Of a stretch of 64,000 nucleotides of DNA, positions 34,641 to 47,100 are shown one piece after another (the first letter of the stretch is position 1; the number at the start of each line of letters is the position of its first letter). Origin of the DNA: Larimichthys crocea (lineage: Eukaryota > Chordata > Actinopteri > Sciaenidae); assembly GCF_000972845.2 (NCBI RefSeq), contig NC_040021.1, forward strand, positions 10,196,908-10,260,907, in the 5' to 3' direction. Under the pieces are notes generated by a model, which ran no database searches, was not told the DNA's origin, and saw only the letters and a list, made by a program, of their open reading frames with translations. The translations under genes were made by a program, and so were the position numbers.

Positions 34641-37600
34641 TTAGTTTAATCTGAAAGCTTTTCCGAGAAAAAAACAAAAGGAACATGCCTCGTCTCTGTT
34701 TGAGCTTTTGTAAAAGGATCTGGGAAAGTGGTCACTTGCCTTTTAACTTAATCCCATAATGCCTCTCAATCAATCTCTTCAAATAAATCCTTCTGTTTAT
34801 TATCTTTCCTCTTCAGGTTAACCCTGTTGGAGCCAACCATATTCAAGAGTACACCAGGCTTACTCTTTGGCCAGTTTGCTAGTCCATCAGACAGACATCA
34901 GACACACATTATTCACCTATGTAGCCAACACACCCACATGTCTAGGGAATGTCTGGCACATTTCAGGCCTCCAAAGGGTGACAGTAACTACCGAGACACC
35001 ATGTTTCCTTCTACCCCCTTTCCGTATTTGTTGTGGATTCATAATTGTTTCAATCTCCTCTGCTCAAAATTCTGATAAAAACTGATGAAGCATTGACAAG
35101 TCTGACAAGCGATTCTTTTAAACTTTGGTCTGAAAATAACCCTGAAGTCCTGTCTTTCCCTCGGCTGACGCCCTTTTGCGTCATCGGCCATGTTTGCTGA
35201 GATTTCCGTCTGGGCTGAGGAGGCTTTCTCCCACTCAGGGTAATTTCCCACTACATGACAAAGTGTTGTAGGTTATGTAAACGCCCACAACACCTCCTGA
35301 TAGCACAAAGGGTGTTCACCCGCTGGACACGGAGATGAAAGCAGAGATGAAAGTGGGATATTGGGACCTCAAAGGCCACAGAGAAAATACCAGAACCTTT
35401 TTTTTTCTCCTAAAGAAATATGATGAGTAAAGATGAGACACAGTCTCCCTCCTTGAAAAATATATTTACCCATTTATCAGACCCTGCCTGAGGCACCTGA
35501 TGTGCTTTGTCCTCGAGCCAAAGTAAAATATTGGTTGTGTGCTTTACCCACTCGGATACTCTAATAGAATTTCCAACATAATAGCATTTGTGGGGAAACG
35601 GAGGCTGTAACTTTCTTTTCCAATTCAAATGAATGAACGCAGCAGGAATGATGTCACTGCTAATGTGATAAGCCAAAGCGGCTGTCTTAATACTATGAAA
35701 CCTGTGACGACACACGATGACTCAGACCGACCGATGTCACGATCAAGGAGAGAGAAAAAACATACATTATCCTATCCATTATACGATCTTAAATATGTAG
35801 GTATGCTTGAGCTGGTGATGGTTCTGAGTATTACCATGCTCTCTATTAGTAATGCATTATTGATAAATAAAACAGACCTAAAAGCTTGCTGCTCATTTAA
35901 TTTCATTTAATGATCCTCCATACCTCAGCCTGTACAGTATAGATTGTAGCATTTGTGCATTTTGTTAACCTTTAACCTGTATGAATTATTGATAATTAAC
36001 AGAGCAACTTTATGTGCTGTGCTGGATTCACACCACATAGTACTCAGCATAATGCTGTAAGATCTCAGCTCCACATTGTGACCACATGTACTGTTAAACA
36101 ATATATGAGGCTGACTAAGATACTACTGTGTAGGACAAAGTCAAAAAGTTTGACTTCTCACAGTTTGTTTAAAATGATGTAGGCTGAATTAGAAATGTAT
36201 CTGTTGGTTAATTAATTTGTCCTGAATGAAATAATGTCTGCTTGTGACCCCTCATCGCAGGCAATAAGCTGCTTACATTATTAGCTGTGTTTAGATGATT
36301 TTATTTAAAGGAGGCCAGAAGAAGTGAAGTGAAAGTACACAAGCGAAAACAAACCAGAACGCAATTTAAATAATTCTGTGTTGCAAATGTATTTTTTTGT
36401 GTCTTGTTTTTTTATTCATCGTACGACCTCTCACATTTATATTGTAGCAGACAACCGCAGCGATAAGTGACTGATCTTTATTGTATTTATGAACCATACA
36501 GCATGAATTTCAGTGTTGCAAACATTAGGTTTCACTCCCTGGAAACATCACAGTTGACTACACGGTATCATCACCTCAGTTGCGGAGGTATCGATCACGT
36601 GATCTTTTTTGGCAGATGGAGTTCGCCCAGTTTCCATGAAATTGAAGTCAACCTAATGTGATCTGGTTACATGAATTGCATTCCTCACTGTTCCAGAAAA
36701 TTAATAATAAGTTACATCACAGCAGCCATTATCAGTAACAGCAACAATCCTACACTCCTACACAAGTCCAGCATCTTTTCATTTGCCTGTCAAATAGCTT
36801 ATTAAATGGACTAACTTGTTGAATATTAAAATAAATGTCCTTTATTTCCTTGTACTGTAAATCAACAGGCTCCCAGTGAAATGACAGCTCTAATATATGA
36901 GATGTTCAGCTCCTGTCCTTTACTATTTCTCTTCTCACTTCATTCAACCCACTTTTATCTCTTCAAGTCTGAAAAATATGAGCATACATCTTTCAAACAA
37001 GGTAATTGTTAATTGTTGTGTGAGTGTGAAACATCTGCCATCAGGCAGCAAGTTGTCAGACAGACAGTTCGTCTATGTGACAGGATACCTTCTTTGTCCT
37101 CCCTGCACATAGTTTGCTTTAGCTTAGGCCTCTGATCTATGGGCACAAATGGATTCTGCTTGTCTACAGGAAAGGAGAAGGAAACAGAGCTAAAGAATGG
37201 ACCACCTGGAAAAAAGAAATCTGTGGGAGAAGGGAAGAAAAGATTAGAAGAAAATGTATCAAACTAAAGAAAAGAAAAGAAAAGAAATGCACTCTAAACT
37301 TTGATAAAACTTTAAATGCCTCAAAGTTGCCTCACAGTTGCTTCATCATTACATCATTTTACAGTAAATGCTTTACCCCAATACTACATCCGCTGTTAGA
37401 TCACCAGTCTTTGACCTTTAAAGCGAGACTGTGTAGCTTTAGAAAGACATAACGTAATCTTCCTCTTACAAATAAAAGGTGAATTGATGACCAATGAAAT
37501 GCACCGTTGCTTAATTCAATACACTCGGATATTTGGTGGTATGACCAGTAGCTAACAGTGACTAATGTTAGTTAAAGTTAGCAAGCAAACTTTCAAGACA

Positions 37601-37709
37601 GATTGCTCTGAAACTGACATTAAGGAGTGAGGTCATTATTTATATCAATTAAATTAAATTCAGTCTCAATCTATAGAGAAGGTCAAAACTGTACTCTTTA
37701 TAATATTAT
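34641..37709. other. Gene-poor intergenic DNA
   Basis: No coding exon or RNA gene recognised. Unremarkable AT-rich sequence. Confidence 0.5.
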
Positions 37710-37850
37710 TAACAGAGACCCAACAATTCCTACCATGAGCAAGCAACTGGCAACGGTGGCAAGGAAAAACTTCCTCTAAGAGGCAGAAACCTTGAGCAGA
37801 ACCCAGGTCATGGTGGGTGGCCATCTGCAATGGATGAGGAGGGGAGGTGG
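37710..37850 (+). repeat. Dispersed repeat preceding the GATA array
   Basis: GAGACCCAACAATTCCTACC, ATGAGCAAGC, AAGGAAAAACTTCCTCT, AGGCAGAAACCTTGAGCAG and GGTGGCCATCTGC correspond in order to a common fish repeat. That repeat is often found next to microsatellites. It runs directly into the GATA array at 37854. Confidence 0.65.
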
Positions 37851-37853
37851 GAG

Positions 37854-37947
<94 letters not shown>
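37854..37947. repeat. (GATA)n microsatellite
   Basis: About 23 uninterrupted GATA units. Open frames read across it (YLSIYLSI-type) are artefacts of the repeat. Likely polymorphic in length. Confidence 0.97.
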
Positions 37948-40900
37948 AGTTTTTTACACAGCATACGTGGCCTAATACAACAGACAACATTCGCATTTTT
38001 TATCCCTTTCCTGTTGCGTTGCATTATTCATCTTCTCAGTTGCCATTTACCTGACTTCCTGATGTATATATGTTTATATTCTTTCCTTTCCGACCCGTTC
38101 ATCAATAAATACTGAGGCATTTCATTGGGCTTGCACAGGTGGGAATTCCACGGCATGTTAGTGTTCTTTTCGTAAAATGACATGACAATGAGGACAACAA
38201 GAACAAACAGAGAAAACCTAGATACTTACATATAAGAAAATGTAACAGTAATTATTATTGATATGACACCTAAAACAATACATGTCCCCCTATTTACTAT
38301 ATGGTGCAGTATATTTACTTCCAGTAATTCTTTGTGTCCAAATTAATTGAATTGAGTGTGAAATTTATGCACAATAAAATTGCACAAGCCAAACTAACTT
38401 CAAACAAGCAAACAAACTAACTTCTGTTTCCTGTGGAACATCTGTTACAAACTACAGACACAGTACCTGAAGAAAACATTAAAGCTCTTTTCAACATCAA
38501 ATCATCATGTTTGCCCCCAGACAAATCTGCTTGTTGATTATTTGACAAACATTTAAACAGCTACAGTAATAGATTGCAGTGAGTCTGAAAGAGCAATAGT
38601 AACAAAGCATGCTGGATTTGCTGACGTTGTAAAACTCAGGCCTGCACAGTCTGAGGGAAATAAAATGTTAATGCATGTGCACTCTTTCACTTTGATGCAT
38701 GTGTATTGATTTGTAATGTAAAGACAAACCAACTGCCTGACTCCATTACCTTTAAATGTCAAACTCGAAGTATAAACAGACAGTTTCATTAAAAGTAGCC
38801 GAGAAAGCTTTTCATAAAAAGATAAAGTACAACAAGTCTCAACAAGTGGATGGGCCCAAATGGATTGTTTTCCATGGTTAAGGTGTCTGTAGCTCTGTTA
38901 TGATGTTATGTCTGCATGTGGTCACAGACATCAGAGCCTCTTTATTTGGCTATGATGCCTTATAAATTTTGACAAGCCTTTAGGGAGATGTGCTGAGTGT
39001 GTGTCCTATTTTCACTGTCCACTTTTCAGAATGCAGCATAAAAAACAATGAAAGTACATCCTTTTCATTTTTGTTTTCCCAGGAAGAGGCAGTTAAAGAT
39101 GATTGTTTGCTTCTTTACTTTTAGTTACTTACAATTCTGTCTGCGGTGGTTTCTGTCGCTGAATGTCTGGCAGAAGTTTATTTATGTCGGTGTCGCCGAA
39201 GAGGCCGTTGATGGTGGTTGATCAGTGTCAAAAGAGGTCAGACATTCACCCCTATGGATCAAGACACTTCCCCATCTTTGACCTCAGCCTGACAATGTTA
39301 CTACCCAGACCTGGTCTCAACAGTTCCAAACAAATCTGCACTATAAACCTGCTTGATTGTTTCCCAGCGGGACATCTGTATCTGTATAACATCTGTATTT
39401 GCAGCTGAAATATGAATAATGATAGCATTGATTACTATGTTACAATGTTTAGCTCCAAACATGTAACAGTTACCAAGGTGTTTTGTTAAGAGACACTATG
39501 GCAGAGGGATCAAAACTCCACGCCCGTTTCCAAGCCACAGACCTGTATCTGCAACCCGATAGGAGCAGTGTGAGGGATGAGTTGATGGGGGTGGCTGGGG
39601 TGGGTGCTCTGCATGTAATGGTTTTACTGTTACGGTCTAAGAGGTTGGGGTTGGGGAGACCAATGGTTTTGGAGGTGTGGTGCATGTGGGAGTAGCAGAG
39701 AGACAAAATCAATCAGTTTTTCCTGTGTCTAATGTCTTGTTCTTCTATGGTCATAATTATTCACAGCCTAATGCAATCTTTTGTTAAGACGTTCACATAA
39801 ACATGCACAACAATTGCTCAATTTAAGCAAAGAAAGTACATGTGGTGAATAGTGCAAACTATACAAGGCATTTTATGATATTATGTGTGCAGGGAGAGAA
39901 AAAGGGCAGAGAGCAGGCCACGTAAGGCTACAAGTGTTCAAAATAGCCAGTGCATTCTTCCACTATCTGCTTTTCAGGCATGTCCCTTTTTATAGGCATA
40001 TTAAGCCAAGAGGCAGAACAGGGATGAAACTTGGTCATGGATGAGGTATTTACACCTCACGCATGCAGCTGAGCACTTGTGTCTAGTCTGTTTTCCCACA
40101 CCCATGGTCTTCCACTCCTCTTGTCGGTAGTGCTAAATCTAGTCATGCACAAACACATCATTATAGGGGTTGAAATATCAGATATTTAGTGCTCTTCCAT
40201 ACCCATCACTTTGCAGCGCTTCACCTCCTGCACTTCATCATTTCATCTGCTGATCATGTTCTCTACAACGGCACACATCTTGTATCTGTTCCAGAAAATC
40301 TGTTGCACACTGAATGAAGACGTCTGTGTTTCAGAGCAAGATTTCACACATCGCAACTAAAGTAAATAGGGGCCAACAATTCTCTGTTACTCCCTAAAAT
40401 TCTTGTATGTAATTGCACAAGTATTTTGTCTTAAGAATGTCATGATTCAGTCTTTCAAGTGTTAAGTGAGGAGTAGATACGGCTGTGAGACAGGAAATTT
40501 ACGAGGTGACTTGTTCATGAATCTCCCTGATAGAGAGTGAAGAAACCTCCCACCCTCTACACCCTGTGCACCCTTAACATGACTCTCTGAGAGATAACGT
40601 ATGGCCACTAACAAGGCCCGTGTGTGTGTGCTTTGTAGTCTTTGAATGAAATGAAGCAGGATAGGTTGGAAGATGCTGCGTATATCAACAATCCACTCTC
40701 TCTCTCTGCCTGGACAAACACAAGAGTTAAATTTCCACCTTCTGGGGTCTAAAGATGAGGTAAATGAATGAGTCGGAAAAAACAATTCAATACAATCCAG
40801 TGTTGTATATCACAATTTATATCCTGCAGAAGATGTGAAATGTAAAGAATACCACAAATAAAACATCAGCAATATGTTGTAGAACATCTAACGTGAATAT

Positions 40901-41866
40901 GGGTCTAATGTGTTCTGTAGTTTATGTAAGTGATATTTCTAAAGGCAATATAAAAAGAAAAGACGAATAAAAAGTAATTTAAAGCACTTTCTTTTCTTTC
41001 CTGTTTTTAAGGATATTATTAGGGAGAAAATATATTTTCTGGCTCTTGACTTGACAGTCAGTGGAGAGTGTGCCGACACAAGCCTGGCCAAACAAGAGAA
41101 AGAAAAACAGTTTTGTCTTTATTAAAGTTTCCATATGGGTATTATGGGTCCCTCAATTGTTTCCTAAAGCTTCTACTAGGACGTCTGAGAGTGCACATGC
41201 AAGCCAAAGACACATCAGTAAATTATCCATCATGTACAGCGGTCCTATAAGTCAAATTTATCAAATTCTCAACTGTCATTAAAAAGCTGATACACAATCC
41301 CGGACCGCGAAAGTGTTCTCTTACTTTGATAAGTGTCGTTTCAGTACTGTGCTGTGGTCTGGAGGCAGTCTGGAGGATATCAGCCGTAAAATTAAATGAA
41401 AGTTCAAATTTATTTATTTATTTACATTATTTCTAAAGGGAATTGTTTCTTTAAGAGATTATTCCAGAGGGAGAAGCCTAATTAAAATTCTGAAAACTAC
41501 ATAAACAACTTAAAAATGTTCTGGAGTCTGTTAAGGGGAATGGCTAAGATAGTGCTCCGATGGCTATGAGCCCTGTACTGAAAGAAAAGCTGTCAGTACA
41601 CTGACGGGAGACAATAAACAAACATGCATGAACATTTCAGAGCCAATCATGTGTTTGTATTGGCGTGCGGTTGTGATTCCTGATTTTTTATCATTTGTTC
41701 TTGTTAGTCTCCTGTGGTTTTATAATTTGTGTATCCCACATACAACTTGTTTAGCTGCACCAACATTTTATAGGTGTCTTGCACTTGTTTAGAGTTTGTT
41801 AAGAGTGTGTGTGGTTGCCCGGTCTGACTAATCTAAGCTGCAATGGTTAGTTCACCTAAATCCGAG
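37948..41866. other. Gene-poor intergenic DNA
   Basis: No coding exon recognised. A slightly more GC-rich stretch at 39470-39710 is open on both strands for about 70-80 codons but has no family resemblance or splice context. Confidence 0.5.
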
Positions 41867-42532
41867 CTCAGACTACAGGATTTTGAAATGTTGTTGCATC
41901 ACCTACACGGGGAGAAACTTCACAGTTTTTCCTCTGTCTACTCATGCACACACTATTCGATAATAATAGAGCCACACAAACCACAGGATATTACTGAGAT
42001 TATTGTGCCAGAGAGAGCAATGCACACCCCTCACGTGATCTCTCATGATCTCACGTGATCTCCAGGGGAAAGAGATGTAAACAAAATGGAGAGTGATGTT
42101 GTGGTGCAACAACTTGCTTTGCAGTGAGAACAAAAGCAAAAGCAGAAGACTAAACAAGTCTGGATGAGAAGATGGATGAGGAGACGTGGTCATCTATTCT
42201 TCAGAGAGAACAGGATGTGAGATTGTCAGTTTTAATATCTGTCAGCAATAGTGTGCTAGCTAATGATTCTCAAGGGCTAAGATGTTTGGTTTGGCAACAC
42301 ATCAGCTGCTCCGTCTCCTTGTTGTCTCCCTCATTGGCTATTATGGTCCTGCTTGGGAAGTATTGATGTAATCATCCAAATTTTAAATCCTAAATATCAA
42401 ACCAGTTTGGTAATAAAAGAGTGGTACCGAAATCCCTTACTTTAATCTGGATATTGGCCAAATCCCAGACCAGATTACTCCTCCAGTTGTTAGGTGTGGT
42501 AAATCTGAGGCACCGAACTCCTGTAGTCTGAG
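41867..42532 (+). mobile_element. PIF/Harbinger-like element remnant
   Basis: The left end CTCAGACTACAGGA (41867-41880) is matched by its exact complement TCCTGTAGTCTGAG at the right end (42519-42532). Inside, an ATG at 42086 opens MESDVVVQQLALQ, then an in-frame TGA (42125-42127). The same frame continues EQKQKQKTKQVWMRRWMRRR before stopping again at 42216-42218. The VWMRRWMRRR block resembles the VWVRPWL.RR motif near the N-terminus of HARBI1-type nucleases. The remaining nuclease domain is absent, so this is a dead, internally deleted copy. Target-site bases at the two ends are not clear. Confidence 0.65.
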
Positions 42533-43839
42533 GCCAGTCTGAGTCAGAATGACATAATAACAGCAACTAATGGGGGTAAAGCTGAGTGAATAGTCAGTTA
42601 AGTTATTGAGAATAAGGTTTGCATATCTGACATGAATGACGACCACAACTGTACAAAAAGTTAATTCAATTTGTCAAAAGAAAAATGTTTTTCTCCTTCC
42701 ACCAATATCACAAGACAAACAGACAGTTATAACAATTCTGTTGTCTCCACAACAGTGCTGCTGTTCTTCCCAGTGCTGCTCACTGACGAGTCTTCAGGCA
42801 GATTTTTCTGGCTTCTGTAATCACGCACAAAATGCAACCGTTTAACCATGTGTCCTCCTTCCTCCCTTAGCTCATGTTGTTTTCATGCTCCTCATTCTGT
42901 GCCTCCTCTCTCAACATTCCCATTCTCCCATTTGTTGTTTTATGGCCTAAGGTTTGTTCATTACACTTGGGTATTTTTCTATTCCCTTTTCTTTGGAAAT
43001 AGTACAGGGAGTCAGTATTGATTTGTCAAACTCGGCACCAGACAGATCTCAGTGCAAAGGCCTCAAGTGTGAAAAACAGAGCGATAATAGAGACAAAGGA
43101 ATATGTTAAATTTGAGTGCAAACTGCATGCATAATGAATAAACATGCATAATTTTGTTGCTGAAGAAAAAACTTTATGGCTGTGAGTATGCATTACGCCA
43201 CAGACAATAATATCCTGTTTCACGCGTGAGGTCAGTTTAACCCGCTCTGTCATCAGGACGAGCAGATGTAACGGGAATACTGCAAACACTGGCTGTGTGA
43301 TTGAGAAGGGATGGCACCCATGAAAACAGAGGATGATGGGAAATGTGTGTGTGTGTGTGTCTTTACATGTCACATACCATAATCAGATAAGACACTTAGA
43401 GTACTTACAGTTTAATGGGTATATCACAGAACTCCACGAATTACCTTAAAGTATCAATTACCTCTCAGAAATTAAAGGCTTACTGTAACGTCAGTTTTTC
43501 CCAGACAGATAGACAGATTAACAAATAAACACAACACCCTATCTGCATCTCTTGAGGACTGAGAAGTATTGTTTTCTCAATAAAAAAATGTGAAAAATAC
43601 CAATAAAAATGAAAAGAAATATTCAGAACTACAAAAATGCGTCCCAGGTTGTAAAATGTTAGTGGTTAAGTGTCATGAGAGTCCAAACAGATCCAGTTTC
43701 AGAACCTGTCAGCTAACATCCGACGACGATTTAGCCTTTTAGGGGCAATAGCCAATGTTTCAGGGGTTTTGGTGTAGAGAAAACAGATCCAGGCCTCTGC
43801 AGTCCGATTAGCAGCTTTACACATGAATGACGTTTCTGC
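42533..43839. other. Gene-poor intergenic DNA
   Basis: No coding exon recognised. A (GT)9-type tract lies at about 43340-43360. Confidence 0.5.
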
Positions 43840-44160
43840 AAAGCAACAGCCTCCAATGCAAAAACTGCAGTTCCTTATATGACCACTTAAAGCTGGCTAC
43901 AGAACTAGTCAGTCCTTATAAGTCCCCATGTTAAAATGTCCAACTTACACAGCAGAAATAAACATGTTTACAGCCTGGTGCAAAAAACTGTTTTGGTGTC
44001 TATAGCTAAAATCCCTGTTCATGACAACTGTACTGAGGGTGAATTTCTGTGTAACATACCCATTCAGATTATATTAAGGCTTAAAGTTATGCATAATTAA
44101 CATTGTGGCTGCTATGATTGTCACATAGGTGCTGTTACAGATGGCTTCTGCTAATCTCAT
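43840..44160 (+). repeat. Dispersed repeat family B, copy 1
   Basis: The blocks TTAAAATGTCCAACTT, CAGCAGAAATAAACATGTTT, ACAGCCTGGT, GGTGTCTATAGC, ATATTAAGGCTTAAAGTTAT and CACATAGGTGCTGTTACAG recur in the same order and orientation at 51965-52275. Superfamily unknown; no coding frame. Confidence 0.75.
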
Positions 44161-47100
44161 TTCCACCTATGCATTCTGCCTGTTTTGCTCTTAATATTGA
44201 CTATTTACCTGCATACAACCGAAGTCCACTCAAACGTGATTAGTCAGAACTACACCGACTACAAATGAAAATCAGAACGCTTGCAATACTAAAAATATGC
44301 TTCGCCCATGACTACGGGTTCTGCATTCATATAGAGAGACATGTTTATAGGGGTTCACGCAGATCTGGATTATCAATATAAAGCTAAACAGACATTGTAT
44401 GCAAGTATTGCTGTGTAGCTTAATCCTGATGCCAAAAACTATGAACAGTCTACAACCATGATAATGACTCTGTGAGGCCTCACAATAATAATGGTAACAT
44501 GTTGATGCTAAGCATGTATAATGTACCATGTTCAACGTCTTACTTTAGCATGTAATGTTGAGTAAGGGAGTAAAGTACAGCTGAAGCTGATGGGAAAGTA
44601 TGAAGTCATAAACCAAAGTAATGTACATATTTAAATTTATGACGCTAAATGAAAAGTTAATCCTGTCGAAGACAGAATGTCTGTATGAAATTTCTCCCAC
44701 GGGACCCTGAAAATTCAAGGAAATACATTAGTCCATCAAATAGTTGCACTAAAAAAGACCAGCGACCATTACCATAGAGCCATACGACTAGACATCATGA
44801 AGCCACACCATTGCATGGGCGACTTGTTTCTTCATTACAATACACATTAGATACTTCTGTCAAAGTAACATTTGCCAAAAACTACAGTGGCCAGCAGTCC
44901 AATGAAATAAGTTGTAGGAGTTATGTATTCAGTTGGAATGAAAGTGCCACAGACAGAGAAGGTAAATCTAACACATATATTTAGAAATAAACTAATGCAT
45001 TGTTGGTTTTGGGCTTTTCATGGGATTTATTGACAGTTAGAAAAATATAAAATATCCCCAAGGGTTAAATCACCAGTTCATTGTCTTTGCCAGTTCAGAC
45101 TTCTTTTGGTTTCAGGTGATACCCTTGTGACTTCTTCATATTTTCATTTTTTTATTTATTTATAACTCAGTGTTGCGCAATAGAGGCTTGTATTGCACCA
45201 TTAAACAGACGGATCAAATTCAATGCAGACACATGCAAATGGTCTACAAATAGTTAATAACCATGCATGCTTCAGCAAAAATACTTTCCGGAAGTGGCTG
45301 GCTACAAATAACTTTCTGCTTTTTGTGATCCCTCCATCAGGGTCACGTGGAGGCCTGACTGTAGAGTGTCAAGGGATTATTACATCGCCCTGATCTTATA
45401 AATAATATCTGGACTGTTTTTTAGATTTCTTCAATAAATAGTGCATAGTTCAGATAAGGACATCATGACCAAACAGTTGAGGATTAGCTGTTTCGGCTGG
45501 ATTTGAATAAAACCTATGTACACACGGATTACAAATTATGTCATCTAGGAATCAGGCAGTCATAGATAATGGCTATAAGCATTACAGTTCTTCCAAGGAA
45601 CTGGCTAGTCGTCGATGGCTGCAGCCGTACAGTAACTGATCCATGTCTGAGTGCTGTTTCCGCACAGCGATGGTGAGGTCTTTTCTTGAGAACGCACTGT
45701 TGTCAAGCAAGCAGTCCTCTAGGAATTAATTATTATCGCTGATCTAATACAAAATCTAATGCTAAATGTATTCCTTGGAGTGAGTCTTTTTCTTTTTCAC
45801 ATTTTGACTGTCTGTGTTTGACATATGGATGCATGCTGGCCCAAGGAGGCATATTTTCCAATGTAACCCAATACGAAACTATACCATGTATTTTCCCAGG
45901 GGAAATTCCATTTGCAAAGCTTTCACTCTCTCAAACATTTACAAACACTGAGTTGACGCAACCTCGTTTCTCTCCCTCTCTCTGCGTGGGTTTATCCTCC
46001 TCTCTGAAGCTTTTAGATCCCATGGCATTGAGGTTGAGTGGTCGGGGGCACTGCAGGAAAAGTGTGTTAGTATCAATTGCTTCCAAGAAGAATGACATCT
46101 GCAAAGGACTTTTTCGCCTTCGAGCATACACTGTGAGTTTAACAACGATGTTGCATACAAGAAATAGATTTTCAGGTATGCTGCAGGGCCAGCTAGTTAT
46201 CTTGAACTTCAGGGACACTGCATCAGATGATGAGGCATGACTAATCATGTGTGGATACCAAAGAAGAGAGGGATATTGTATGAGAGCAGTGTTGAGATCA
46301 GTCATGATGCTCTCAGTGATGTGGGATTCATTTCACTTCGAAAGCACTGGGTATTACCTCAGACAGCTTTTTGGCCTTTCTGTCATCTCTTCAACTCTCT
46401 AAAACAAGTAAACATGGTAAATCTATAGTTTTGGAAATTGGAGAACACTGGAGCATGCTGCCTAAACAAACAAATTCCACAATGTTGTCTCATTTGTTAT
46501 GTGAGACTCGGCCACTAAAGCAACAAACTATCTGCTGCAGCTCTCACTCATCATGCCTTTACTGTCTCGCATCCTGCATTTCATACAGATGTGGGAGGAA
46601 CTTCAAAGCTTGCTGAATACAGGGCGCAAAAGTAATCAGCCATCTGTATTAATGGTGTGCCGCAAACATATGCTCTCATTCGACCAAAAACAGGAACCCA
46701 ATAGTGTCTGCAGACTTGAGGAAAGCTCCAGCACCTGGTGTTCAGCCCGAGGATCGCACACAGGCAGAGCGGGATAATAATCTGGTAATCGCAAACACAC
46801 ATTAAGAGTTGTTATGCATAGACAGGCAAAAGAACTGAATCATCAAAAGGAAAGGCCAGCCAACAGAGTGAAGAAACAGAATACCACTGGCACAGGCAGA
46901 GATTATTTCCTTCTTCCTAATGTTTTTGTTTTGGAGTTGGCTTGAGAGAACATGAGATCCAGGCCTTTACTCATAAAGCATTTTATAACATTGCAAATGA
47001 CTAGTGCAATTAATGCTTTTCAAGTCTATTGGGCCTATATGTATAAAACACTGACTGCTTGAATCAATTATTTAATTTCCTCTTTAGGAATATATCCAAT

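Noticed and set aside
37776..38024. Open frames with YLSI repeats
   Set aside because: Direct translation of the (GATA)n microsatellite.
42029..42064. Direct repeat of TCACGTGATCTC as a possible regulatory array
   Set aside because: Only two copies, located within the Harbinger remnant, so it is part of the element and not an independent array.
45818..46305. Overlapping 140- and 124-codon open frames on opposite strands
   Set aside because: No recognisable domain, no splice context, no promoter or poly(A) arrangement. Both strands being open suggests chance lack of stops, not a gene.
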